From assembly GCA_024704175.1 (NCBI GenBank), contig CP085629.1, forward strand, positions 682,001 to 746,000: 64,000 bases of DNA, written 5' to 3'. The notes under the pieces were generated by a model. That model was not told where the DNA came from. It saw nothing but the letters and a program-made list of their open reading frames with translations, and did not search any database. The stretch comes from Paenibacillus sp. P25. GTDB taxonomy: Bacteria; Bacillota; Bacilli; Paenibacillales; NBRC-103111. Below, in pieces: positions 9,156-17,337 of this stretch (within the stretch, counting starts at the first letter, position 1; the number at the start of each line of letters is the position of its first letter). Both the position numbers and the translations under genes were made by a program.

Positions 9156-9748
9156 TCATGAAACGCCTGCAGCTGGCCGGGCGGATCCGGATGCAGCAAG
9201 CACGGAAGAGAGGACCGCTACGCCGGCGCAGCCGGTGGCGAGCACCTCTTCCACATTCGCGGGTTCGATGCCGCCGATGGCAATGACAGGCACGGGCGAG
9301 GCGGCGACCGTTTCCGCGAGCGCGGCTGTGCCGCGCGGCGCGAGGCCCGGCTTCGAGCCCGTGGCAAAGACATGGCCGAACAAGACATAGTCGGCCCCTG
9401 CTCTGCGGCCTCAGCCGCTTCGGCCGCGGAATGCACCGAGCAGCCAAGGCGCATCCGGCGCGGCAGAATCTGCCGCGCCTGCGCAGCGGACAGGCTCGCT
9501 CCAGGCGAGCTGCACGCCGTCGGCCCCCGCCGCCAGCGCTGCATCCGCGCGGTCGTTCAGCACGACCGCGGTCTGCGGCAGCAGCGGCTTCAGCCTCGCG
9601 TGCCACTGTACAAGCTCGCGTGCGCTGCGCGCTTCTCGCGCACGTGCAGCGTATGAATGAGCGCCGAGGGACAGCGCTCCAGAATCGCCGCCACCTCGTC
9701 CAGCTCCTGGCGGCCGGTAGTAACGATATGCAGCTCCGGGTAATTCAT
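9156..9748 (-). CDS. tenI: TenI/ThiE-like thiazole tautomerase (frame broken several times)
   Basis: ATG 9748 lies behind GCGGAGAAG and opens with MNYPELHIVTTGRQELDEV, typical of TenI. The frame then changes at least three times in a very G+C-rich, Ala-coding stretch (9370-9640). It recovers as LFGHVFATGSKPG and VPVIAIGGIEPANVEEVLAT, the phosphate-binding loops of the TIM barrel, and stops at 9156. TenI aromatises the thiazole phosphate carboxylate tautomer; ThiE, the thiamine phosphate synthase, has the same fold and cannot be excluded. The position before thiO favours TenI. This is the most damaged gene in the window. Confidence 0.65.
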
Positions 9749-9939
9749 CGCGATCTTCTCCGCTCTTCTTCCATAAATGCTTTTTTAGGATACTTTCATC
9801 ATACTCCCCCGGACAGACACCGTAAAGGTCTGAGGCCAGTTGTCATAAAATGGTCACGCCGCGCAAGGCTCCGCCGGCCTTCCCGCCTTGACGCTGACGG
9901 GCTGGAATTATACACTAATCAGATAGAGGAGTGAATTCG

Positions 9940-10773
9940 ATGACGGTATATAAAGCGCTCACGATTGCAGGCTCGGACAGCGGCGGAGGGGCGGGAATCC
10001 AGGCCGATTTGAAGACTTTTCAAATGCTTGAGGTTTACGGCATGTCCGCGATCACGGCCATTACTGCGCAAAACACGCTTGGCGTTCATGGGATATACGA
10101 TGTTCCGCTGGAAGGGATCGAACGCCAGATCGATGCGGTATTTACCGATCTGGGGGTGGATGCGGCCAAGACGGGAATGCTTTCGCAACCGGAGGTAATC
10201 GGACTGGTAGCGGACCGGGTGAGGTTTTACGGCCTCAGCAAGCTTGTTGTCGACCCGGTCATGATAGCGAAGGGCGGCGCCAGCCTGCTGGCGGCAAGCG
10301 CCCAAGACGCGCTTCGCGAGCAGCTGCTTCCGGCAGCGACCCTGGTCACGCCGAATCTTCCCGAAGCCGAGGTAATTACGGGAAGAAAGATCGGTACCCT
10401 GGAGGAGATGAAAGACGCCGCCGTACGACTTGTCAAAGAATTCGGCGCAGGCGCGGCGGTGGTCAAAGGGGGGCATCTGGAAGGAGAACCGACGGATGTG
10501 CTTTACGACGGCCGGGACATCCATTTGCTCACCGCGGAACGAAGGAATACCCGCCATACCCACGGCACGGGCTGCACCTTTTCGGCCGCGGTCACGGCGG
10601 AGCTTGCCAAGGGCCGCTCGATGCTGGATGCGGTCCATACGGCCAAGCGGTTTATTACGCTGGCGATCAGCCAGGAGCTGGGCATCGGCGGCGGACACGG
10701 ACCGACGAACCATTGGGCTTACTGGCGGTCGCTTCAGGCCCAGACGGGAGCCGGCGGCGGGACAAGCGGATAA
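9940..10773 (+). CDS. thiD: Hydroxymethylpyrimidine/phosphomethylpyrimidine kinase
   Basis: 277 residues, intact, ATG 9940 behind GAGGAGTG. N-terminal [20 protein letters not shown] (residues 8-27) binds the pyrimidine, and [13 protein letters not shown] in the last third is the ribokinase-family anion hole with the catalytic Asp replaced by Cys, as normal for ThiD. It phosphorylates HMP and HMP-P for thiamine synthesis. Divergent from tenI-thiO. It leads a probable operon with the small membrane protein and the DUF86 gene that follow within 20 and 3 bp. No TPP riboswitch consensus was seen upstream. Confidence 0.93.
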   Translation: MTVYKALTIAGSDSGGGAGIQADLKTFQMLEVYGMSAITAITAQNTLGVHGIYDVPLEGIERQIDAVFTDLGVDAAKTGMLSQPEVIGLVADRVRFYGLSKLVVDPVMIAKGGASLLAASAQDALREQLLPAATLVTPNLPEAEVITGRKIGTLEEMKDAAVRLVKEFGAGAAVVKGGHLEGEPTDVLYDGRDIHLLTAERRNTRHTHGTGCTFSAAVTAELAKGRSMLDAVHTAKRFITLAISQELGIGGGHGPTNHWAYWRSLQAQTGAGGGTSG

Positions 10774-10789
10774 AGGAGTCGCGGGTAGG

Positions 10790-10897
10790 ATGAGCTACGA
10801 ATATTTGATGCAGGCGGTTCTGCTTATTTTTTTGCTGATTGTTTTCTTTCCGGCCATGATTCTATGGTCCAAGTGGAGAAGAAGGAGACGCCGATAA
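10790..10897 (+). CDS. 35-residue single-helix membrane protein
   Basis: ATG 10790 follows AAAGGAG and encodes a short N-terminus, one hydrophobic helix (LMQAVLLIFLLIVFFPAMIL) and a C-terminal WSKWRRRRRR tail, a positive-inside anchor. It lies between thiD and the DUF86 gene, spaced for cotranscription and translational coupling. No function is known to me; the good ribosome site and regular composition support a real gene. Confidence 0.55.
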   Translation: MSYEYLMQAVLLIFLLIVFFPAMILWSKWRRRRRR

Positions 10898-10900
10898 ACG

Positions 10901-11341
10901 ATGTATTATATCAACCACGAACAAATTCGCCTTCGGCTGGATGTGATCCCGCCGCTGAATGAGGCTTGCCGCCGGTTGGAAGAGGAATGGGCCGGCGGGA
11001 AGGAAGAAGGGGATGCGCTGCTTTTACACCTGGCCCAGGAGCGGACGCTGCATCTGGCGATCGAGACGGTAACCGACATCGGGAGCCTCTTGATCGACGC
11101 CTTTATGATGCGCGACGCCAGCGACTACGAGGACATTATCGACATCCTGGAAGGGGAAGGGGTTTTCGGCGGAAGCACGGCATCCGTGTTCAAGGAGCTG
11201 GTCCAGCTGCGGCGCCCCTTGGTGCAGGAATATCCGGGGATTGCGAGAAAAGGACTGCATCCGCTCCTTCCGGCGTTGCCGCCGGTGCTGACGGAATTTG
11301 CCGAAGCGGTGCCTGCTTTTATCCGCAAAGAATCGCTTTAA
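10901..11341 (+). CDS. DUF86 (HepT/YutE-like) protein
   Basis: 146 residues, intact, starting three bases after the small membrane gene. It matches DUF86: TLHLAIETVTDIGSLLIDAF, then RDASDYEDIIDILEGEGVF and LRRPLVQEYPGI. In HepT toxins the last segment is the RNase motif RX4-6H; here the His position is Gln-Glu-Tyr, so RNase activity is doubtful. No MNT antitoxin neighbour is present. It looks like the stand-alone YutE type of Bacillus rather than a toxin-antitoxin pair. Confidence 0.8.
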   Translation: MYYINHEQIRLRLDVIPPLNEACRRLEEEWAGGKEEGDALLLHLAQERTLHLAIETVTDIGSLLIDAFMMRDASDYEDIIDILEGEGVFGGSTASVFKELVQLRRPLVQEYPGIARKGLHPLLPALPPVLTEFAEAVPAFIRKESL

Positions 11342-11404
11342 ATCGGCGCTGTCAAGTAAATCGATCGCTATGCCAAGAATTAACATACATTTTAGTCTGT
11401 TAAT

Positions 11405-11454
11405 TTACTTATTGTCGTTTTTAGATTACAATGTCAGTATCCGTACCGGATACG
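11405..11454 (+). promoter_or_regulatory. Promoter and perfect palindrome before SufR-like regulator
   Basis: TTTACT (11405-11410) and TACAAT (11428-11433) are 17 bp apart. GTATCCGTACCGGATAC (11438-11454), with perfect 7-bp arms, sits at the expected transcription start. This is the position of a repressor operator, plausibly for autoregulation by the downstream protein. Confidence 0.55.
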
Positions 11455-11507
11455 AGGAGCCTGCTCCGCCGGGAAAGAGTCAGTTGATTGTGAGGCGGTG
11501 AGGCAGA

Positions 11508-12137
11508 ATGAATCAGGAGCAAGAGGCATCCACCCGCAAAGTCATTATGACCATGCTGAAGACCCAAGGACCGCTCACGGTTAACGATATGTCCAAACAG
11601 CTCGGCATCACGGAAATGGCGATTCGCCGCCATTTGAACACGCTGGAGAGAGACGGTCTGCTGGAGACGAAGCTGGTACGGCAGGCGATGGGGCGCCCGA
11701 CGCATACGTATTCTTTAACGGTCGCGGCCGATGAACTGTTTCCTAAGAAATATCAGCATTTGACCCTGGATTTGCTGGAAGAGCTGGCGGAGATGGCGGG
11801 CGAGGAGAAGATCGACCAGCTGTTCGACCGCCGGAAGAAGCGCCTGATCGAAAAGTATGAAGAGCGGATGGAAGGGAAGCCCCTGCCGGAACGCGTCCGG
11901 GCTTTGGCCGAGATCCAGAATGCGAACGGCTATATGGTCGATTGGGGTGAGCAGACGGACGGCGTATATGTCCTGCATGAGCACAACTGCCCGATCGCGC
12001 AAGTAGCGCTGCGGTACAATCATGCCTGCGGCTGCGAATTGTCCATGTTCCAGGAGCTTCTGGGGGCCGAAGTGGAGCGTACCGATTGCCTCGCCAAAGG
12101 CGGCAGTCGCTGTACCTATATTATCCGACACAAATAA
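11508..12137 (+). CDS. SufR-like winged-helix regulator with cysteine cluster
   Basis: 209 residues, intact. An N-terminal winged helix (about 10-70, with MSKQLGITEMAIRRHLNTLE as the recognition region) is followed by a helical linker and a C-terminal cysteine-rich domain with Cys161, 174, 176, 194 and 202 in the order CPIAQVALRYNHACGC ... DCLAKGGSRCTY. The layout resembles SufR-type DeoR/ArsR-like regulators that bind a 4Fe-4S cluster. Likely a redox- or Fe-S-responsive transcription factor; targets unknown. The perfect palindrome in its promoter suggests autoregulation. Confidence 0.75.
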   Translation: MNQEQEASTRKVIMTMLKTQGPLTVNDMSKQLGITEMAIRRHLNTLERDGLLETKLVRQAMGRPTHTYSLTVAADELFPKKYQHLTLDLLEELAEMAGEEKIDQLFDRRKKRLIEKYEERMEGKPLPERVRALAEIQNANGYMVDWGEQTDGVYVLHEHNCPIAQVALRYNHACGCELSMFQELLGAEVERTDCLAKGGSRCTYIIRHK

Positions 12138-12166
12138 CCGTCCCGTTAACCGGGGCGGTTATTTTT
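12133..12166. terminator. Bidirectional terminator between regulator and LCP gene
   Basis: AATAACCG (12133-12140) pairs with CGGTTATT (12155-12162), with an inner CCCG/CGGG stem and T/A tracts on both sides. It serves the two converging genes. Confidence 0.75.
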
Positions 12167-12181
12167 CTGTGTATGTTCTTA

Positions 12182-13430
12182 TCAATACCTCTTCTGATAG
12201 GTGGATTCCTTAACCGTCGATGAGCGGCCCTGCTTCTGAGCGTTCGCGGGCGGGCTGTCGTCCGACTTGTCATACACCCTGCCCGTTATGGACGATGTCG
12301 ATTTACCTCCGCTGTCCGAATCCCTGTCGCCGGCTCCCGTACTGCTTCCCGTCCGCTTCGAATCCGTATCCAGGCCGATCACGGAAGCGTAGTTTCTATC
12401 CGCGGATGCCATGTCTGACGAAGATTCCCCGGCGGCTGCGCCCGCTTGCGAAGCGCGTCCATGGCCTGCACCAAATCCTCTTCCTTAACAACAATATAGG
12501 GGCTGTCCCAACGGCCGTCCAAATGCAGGAATTCGATGGTATCCGGCTTCAGCGACCGGAAGGAATAAATCCAATCCCGCAGGGTTTCCTCCGGAATATC
12601 CGTCTTAAGGCTATTTCCCGCTATGTCTAGCAAACCGCCCCACGAGGAAATGCCGCCGAGCGATGTAAGCTTGTCGATCAGCTTGCCCAGGACGATCTGC
12701 TGGCGCTCGTTTCTTGCGATATCGGACGAATCGTCCGTTCCTTCGTTGGATTTGCGGTAGCGGAGAAAATCCAGCGTATTTTTCCCGTCCAGCGTTTGAA
12801 GCCCCTGCTTCAGGTTTATATTGGTGCCGTCCTCGGAATCGGTGTAGCGCATATCCATATCCACGTTGATCTCGAGCCCGCCCAGTGCATCGATCATTTG
12901 CCGGAATCCGTCAAAATTAATGACCGCCATATAATCGATCGGCACCTGGAAAATATTGCTGAAAAGCTCTTTCGTGCGGGGGATGGCCGTATCCCGATCC
13001 TGTCCGTAATAATAAGCATAGTAATAGTTCGCTTTATGGGAGCTGAGCCCGTATTTCTCCGGCTTCAGCTCCAGGTCCCGCGGAATCGAAACGACGGTGG
13101 CCGCATGGGTAGCCGGATTGAGAGTGACCAGCATCATGACGTCGGTGTTTAAGGAGCCGCCGCCGCCGTCTCTGCTGTCCACCGCCGTAAGCATCACGGT
13201 GATCGGCTTCTGCTTCAGATCATCCGGTAAATCTGTTTTATCGGAAACCGGAGACCCCTTTGGCCCCCTGCCATACTTTTAAGAGCCGCATTGGCTTTGT
13301 TATATATGTAACCCGCGTAAACGCCCACACCGGCGCCTGCAATCACAAGGCAAGCGGTTGCCGTCAGCAGGACCCTCTTCCAATTTCTTTTACTACCGCT
13401 TATTCTCAATGTAAGATCAACCTCCCGCAT
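12182..13430 (-). CDS. LytR-CpsA-Psr (LCP) family glycopolymer transferase (frame broken twice)
   Basis: The N-terminus has one membrane anchor (VLLTATACLVIAGAGVGVYA) after a basic stretch. The catalytic LCP domain follows: VDSRDG, TDVMMLVTLNP, VVSIPRDLELK, the polyprenyl-binding INFDGFRQMIDALGG, and LRYRKSN with the conserved Arg pair. LCP enzymes attach wall teichoic acid or other glycans to peptidoglycan outside the membrane. The frames join with one more G in the G-run near 13265 and one base near 12440; the low-complexity tail ends at 12182. Start uncertain: ATG 13430, or a TTG downstream that has the better GGGAGGT site. Confidence 0.82.
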
Positions 13431-13613
13431 GGTTTGTCGAGGAACTCTATTATTTTAGACGATGGAGCGGCGAAATAGGTTACAAAAAATCAAAAATTGA
13501 CGGAAGCTTGTCACCAAATTGACATGACTCCCGCGATTTAGCATAATTATGAATAGCCGCTTACAATCGGTTAGCGGCTCCAGCAAAAACACCGAAAGGA
13601 GCTGTAAGTTGTT

Positions 13614-14180
13614 ATGTCTTACGATATTGCCATTATCGGAGCCGGTCCGGCCGGGGCCAGCGCAGCGCTTTTTGCGGCCAAGGCGGGGAAGAAGACGATC
13701 GTTATCGACAGCGATCAAAGCATCACCAAGCGGGCATGGGTGGAGAACCATTATGGGGTCATGGAAATTACCGGTCCGGATTTGGTGGATGTGGGGAAGA
13801 AGCAGGTCGCCAAATTCGGCGCCGAACTCGTCCAAGGTAAAGTGACCGGCATTACGAAAACAGGTGAAGGCTTTCAACTGGCTTCCGAGAACGGTACATA
13901 TGAAGCCAAGCATGTGATTGTGGCGACCGGGGTTTCGGTGGATTTGGCGGAATCGGCCGGTCTGAACACGAAGCCGGGGACCGAGCCGAGAATCAAAACG
14001 GTGTTCGACGTCGATGCAAGCGGGAAGACGAATGTGCCTGGCATCTGGGCGGCCGGTACGGCGGCAGGAGTCAGCGTGCATACGATCATCACGGCCGGCG
14101 ACGGTGCGAAAGTCGCCATCAACGTGATCAGTGAGCTGAACGGCGAGCGTTATGTGGACCACGACGTAATGAAGTCCTAG
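13614..14180 (+). CDS. Short thioredoxin-reductase-like FAD protein
   Basis: 188 residues, intact, ATG 13614 behind AAAGGAG. It has the FAD-binding IAIIGAGPAGASAALFAAKA at residues 5-24, VIVATG near 100 and the closing GIWAAGTAAGVSVHTIITAG of the thioredoxin reductase family. The central NADPH domain with its redox CxxC is absent, as in half-size family members. It may be a ferredoxin-, thioredoxin- or small-molecule-linked flavoprotein; activity is not predictable. Single gene between two terminators. Confidence 0.8.
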   Translation: MSYDIAIIGAGPAGASAALFAAKAGKKTIVIDSDQSITKRAWVENHYGVMEITGPDLVDVGKKQVAKFGAELVQGKVTGITKTGEGFQLASENGTYEAKHVIVATGVSVDLAESAGLNTKPGTEPRIKTVFDVDASGKTNVPGIWAAGTAAGVSVHTIITAGDGAKVAINVISELNGERYVDHDVMKS

Positions 14181-14188
14181 AATAAATC

Positions 14189-14238
14189 AGCACCCCAACC
14201 GGACAGGACAAGCCTGAAACCGGAAGGGGTGCTTTTTC
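14189..14238. terminator. Terminator after the flavoprotein gene
   Basis: AGCACCCC (14189-14196) pairs with GGGGTGCT (14226-14233), with CCGG/CCGG inside, then TTTTT. It abuts the stop of the converging KDPG aldolase gene. Confidence 0.8.
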
Positions 14239-14896
14239 ATGGATAACCGCAAGTTAGGCTCTGGTCTGCAGCGCTGAGCCGGGCCGCTTTGCTGCGGACC
14301 CAATCGTAATTCCCGGCATGGATTTCCTTAAGATTAATAAGTGAGCCACCAACGCCGACGCCGTAGCGACCGATGCTCATAAATTCCCCGATGTTGCTCT
14401 CGGTCACTCCGCCGACCGCCATCATCGGGATATGTCCGAGCGGACCCATCAACTCTTTGATGTAGCCGATGCCGAGACTGGCGCCGGGGAATATTTTGAT
14501 TGCCGTAGCTCCGGCTTTCCATGCATTTACCACTTCCGTCGGTGTCATGGCCCCCGGAAAGATGGGAGCCTTCCGCTCGACTGCATAACGGATAACCTCT
14601 TCGTCCATATTGGGGGTCACCAAATAGGAAGCACCCCCGTCAAGCGCTTTGCGCGCATCTTCTACATCAAGCACCGTGCCCGCTCCGATGAACATCCGGT
14701 CTCCGTACTCTTGTTGAAGCCGGCCGATCATATCCAGCGCCCCCGGCGTATTCAGCGTCACTTCCATCACCGGAATGCCGCCGTCAAGCAGCGCTTCGGC
14801 AACACCGGTAATATGCTGTTCCTCCACCCCTCGGATAATAGCGACAATCCGCGTTTCCTTAAGCAACATTAATCCTTCTTCACGATTTAAAGGCAT
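14237..14896 (-). CDS. eda: 2-dehydro-3-deoxyphosphogluconate / 4-hydroxy-2-oxoglutarate aldolase
   Basis: 219 residues, intact. A class I aldolase barrel with the general-base Glu45 in VMEVTLNTPGAL, phosphate and substrate loops GAGTVLD and TPNMDEE, and the Schiff-base Lys134 in TAIKIFPGASLG. It splits KDPG to pyruvate and glyceraldehyde 3-phosphate (Entner-Doudoroff or hexuronate catabolism). No kdgK or uronate genes flank it here, so the pathway is uncertain. It stands alone on the minus strand. Confidence 0.9.
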   Translation of the reverse strand: MPLNREEGLMLLKETRIVAIIRGVEEQHITGVAEALLDGGIPVMEVTLNTPGALDMIGRLQQEYGDRMFIGAGTVLDVEDARKALDGGASYLVTPNMDEEVIRYAVERKAPIFPGAMTPTEVVNAWKAGATAIKIFPGASLGIGYIKELMGPLGHIPMMAVGGVTESNIGEFMSIGRYGVGVGGSLINLKEIHAGNYDWVRSKAARLSAADQSLTCGYP

Positions 14897-15077
14897 GATT
14901 CCACCGCTTTCCCTCCAGGTTTCCTATCCATTATACATGCTTCCGCCCTATGGAAGATACCTGCGATACGATTTTTTCTCGTTTTTTTGTGTCAAAACGG
15001 ATGCCTGCTACTTATACTGTATTATCCCATAGGCATTCGTCTAGAAGCGGCCCGGGCAGCCGGAGGAGGTGGGAGGC

Positions 15078-15565
15078 ATGGAGTGGGAGCTTATGGCTCT
15101 CCTAATCGTCGTGGCGGCAAGCGGTATCGGTTGTGGCGGTTTATACGGTAAGACTGCTGAGAACCGCTCAAGAGAAATTGGAGCAGGCCGGTGTGCTGAT
15201 GGAGCGGATGCAGGAGCAGATGCAGTCTACTGTAAGCGAGTCCCAACGGTTCATGGAACGATCCTCGGTTCTTTTGCAGGATGTCCAAACCAAACTGCGG
15301 GCGCTGGACCGCTTGTTCGCAGCGATGGACTCGGCTGGAGAAGCGGCTGCACGTGTATCCCGTTCGATTCAGGCGATCTCGAAGTCGGTCGAGGACTCGG
15401 TACTGGAGGCGCGCAAAGCGGTACATAGCGACCAGGAGACCGTGAACGATCTGACGCAGCCTAACCACCGCCGGCATGAACCTGTGGCACCGCTGGCAGG
15501 CGAATAAGATGAGCAAACCGGAACATGCGGCACAACTGCACGGGGAATCCATCAAGGAGGAGTGA
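15078..15565 (+). CDS. DUF948 (YtxG-like) general stress protein (frame broken twice)
   Basis: ATG 15078 lies behind GGAGGAGGTGGGAGG and opens with a hydrophobic helix (MEWELMALLIVVAAS). One break near 15120 leads to AVYTVRLLRTAQEKLEQAGV and a long amphipathic, coiled-coil-like region through residue about 125. A second break near 15455 gives the tail MNLWHRWQANK ending at TGA 15563. A single transmembrane helix plus coiled coil is the DUF948 plan, known from B. subtilis YtxG, a sigma-B stress protein. Its stop is six bases before the YtxH-like gene, as in ytxGH. Confidence 0.75.
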
Positions 15566-15571
15566 AGGAGC

Positions 15572-15964
15572 ATGGCACAGAATAAAAACAAGGATCTGCT
15601 CGTAGGCGCATTGGTTGGAGGTGTGCTGGGTGCGGTAACGGCACTGCTGTTTGCCCCGAAGTCGGGCAAGGAGTCGCGGGCCGATATTGCAGAAGGCGCT
15701 CAGCGCGTCAGTGAAACGACCCAGCGCGTTGCCGGAGAGGTAGTGGAGAAGTCGAAGCACATTGCGGCAACGGTCAGCGAGAAGACGCAGGCCGCCGCCC
15801 AAACCATCGGCAAGCAAACTTCCGAGTGGGCCGGGAAAGCGAAGGATGCCGTAGTTCATGTGAGGCATGAGGTGAAGGCTTGGGGGAAAAGCAAGGACTC
15901 GGAAGAAGAAGAGGTGCTCTCCGCTGAAGCCTCTGTGGCCGCTACGAGAGCGGAGCAGGAATAA
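15572..15964 (+). CDS. YtxH-like general stress protein
   Basis: 130 residues, intact. The N-terminal glycine-zipper helix LLVGALVGGVLGAVTALLFA followed by PKSGKESR is the hallmark of the YtxH family. The rest is a long Ala/Lys/Glu-rich amphipathic helix. Its ribosome site AAGGAG overlaps the end of the preceding DUF948 gene, so the two are translated as an operon. Family members in Bacillus are sigma-B controlled; no clear sigma-B promoter was recognised here. Confidence 0.85.
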   Translation: MAQNKNKDLLVGALVGGVLGAVTALLFAPKSGKESRADIAEGAQRVSETTQRVAGEVVEKSKHIAATVSEKTQAAAQTIGKQTSEWAGKAKDAVVHVRHEVKAWGKSKDSEEEEVLSAEASVAATRAEQE

Positions 15965-15983
15965 AAGTCGCTGAGACAAAAAC

Positions 15984-16028
15984 AAACCATCGGGACGACT
16001 CCGTTTGCTGACGTTCCGATGGTTTTTT
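15984..16028. terminator. Terminator of the ytxGH-like operon
   Basis: AAACCATCGG (15984-15993) pairs with CCGATGGTTT (16016-16025) and is followed by T residues; AAAC repeats on the other side may let it also serve the converging gene. Confidence 0.8.
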
Positions 16029-16047
16029 CGTGCCTCGAGAATAAAGG

Positions 16048-17191
16048 TTACCATTTGGACGGGTCGATTTTGCTGGGATCGAGTCCCTGCCAAATATTTT
16101 TGATCTGACCGCCCTTCTTGGGATCGTCGAATACGAGCCAGGCTGTGGGCAAATAGCGTTCGCCGTATTCACTGGAAGGCTTGTTAACAATTTTATTGTC
16201 CTTGACCAGAACGGTGGACGAACCTCCATCCAGGTTAGCCGCTGTGATCGCACCATGCTCCAGGAAGATTTTCTGGATGTCATACAGCGTGGCCCCGATG
16301 CTGTAACCGGGCTGACGGCCGTCAATAATGGCGAACATGATGGTTCCGTCTTCCTTCTGGGCCATGCTCGTTCGGGGCGCAATTCCCCAACCGTCCGCCT
16401 GGTTCTTGATCAAGCCGACTCCGTTGACGATGAACTTTGGGGCGAAGGTCACCGCTTCCTGGACCCCCATCTTGAGCAGCTCGTTCGGCGTGTATTTGCC
16501 GGCCACCATTCTTCCTTCTTTATCGATCCCGACGATATGGTTGGGGGTGTTCATACCCCCGTCGTTGTAGAAAATTTTTCCTCCCGACATCACGAGCCCC
16601 GTAGGTTGAAACCCGTTGCCTTTCCATTCCGGGTCTACGAATCCGCCCGCATTGACGCCGGCCACAGCGCCCAGACGCTGCACCATGGAGGAAACCTTCT
16701 CTCCTTTGCCCGCTTTGCCGGGAACGGCGATCCGCAGCGCTTTGGGGTCGTTCACGATCAGCAAATAGCCTTTGAAATTGCTGCCCGAAATCGGCTCGAC
16801 CTCAACGAGCGGCTTTTGAACTATCGGTTTAGCCGTAACAGGCTGGGTACTGAGCGTTTTGTCTTTAATCTCCGCATATTGGTCGAACTGCGCCCAATAC
16901 CGGTTGACCCGTTTCTCGAGCTCTTCGCTTCCAATCAAATATTTGGCCCAGTCGCGATGCTGCGTCGTAATCAGCGTATCGGCCATCATGAACCGCAGGT
17001 TGGAGCCCGAATCCGTTAGAAAGAACCAACCGCTGAAGAAGATGCCGAAAATAAACAAAACGAATACGGTGTAAAAAAATAAGGTGACGCCGAACGAGGA
17101 GCGTTTCTTTCTTTTCTTAACGGCCGTCTTCTTCCGTTTCGGTTTGGCTCGCAGCCTGAACCTGAGCACGGCTGGATAAATTCGCAGACAT
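16048..17191 (-). CDS. Membrane-anchored phosphodiester glycosidase family (NAGPA domain) protein
   Basis: After a basic patch and one transmembrane helix (VTLFFYTVFVLFIFGIFFSG), the extracellular part contains a NAGPA-type domain: VNAGGF, NDGGMNTPNHIVGIDKEGR, FAIIDGRQPGYSIGATLYD and NLDGGSSTVLV near the end. Relatives hydrolyse N-acetylglucosamine-1-phosphodiesters or act in exopolysaccharide metabolism. The in-frame ATG at 17247 lies on a TATAAT-like -10 box. I prefer ATG 17191 (behind AAGGGAT), which needs one extra T near 17120 to be ignored. The catalytic domain itself is uninterrupted. Confidence 0.78.
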
Positions 17192-17337
17192 AGTTCCAAT
17201 CCCTTCAATGAGTGATGCTCCGGTGAGCATCTGGTAAATTCTATCATTATAAACGAAAAAAAGAGAAAAAGTTGCAGAATCGCCGCTTTTTTCTCTCTAC
17301 ATCAAGTAAAGCTGTTTATTTTCCCGGATCAGCAGAC

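Noticed and set aside
8788..9606. 272-residue minus-strand ORF spanning tenI and thiO
   Set aside because: Only its last third (from MSSASNPL) is real thiO sequence. The first part is Arg/Ala/Cys-rich out-of-frame tenI, produced by frame breaks.
9749..9939. Possible TPP riboswitch between tenI and thiD
   Set aside because: Looked for the CTGAGA and ACCTGA(T) elements in order on both strands; only a stray TCTGAG was seen without the rest of the consensus.
10901..11341. HepT/MNT toxin-antitoxin module
   Set aside because: The DUF86 protein has a degenerate RNase motif and no adjacent nucleotidyltransferase; its neighbours are thiD and a tiny membrane protein.
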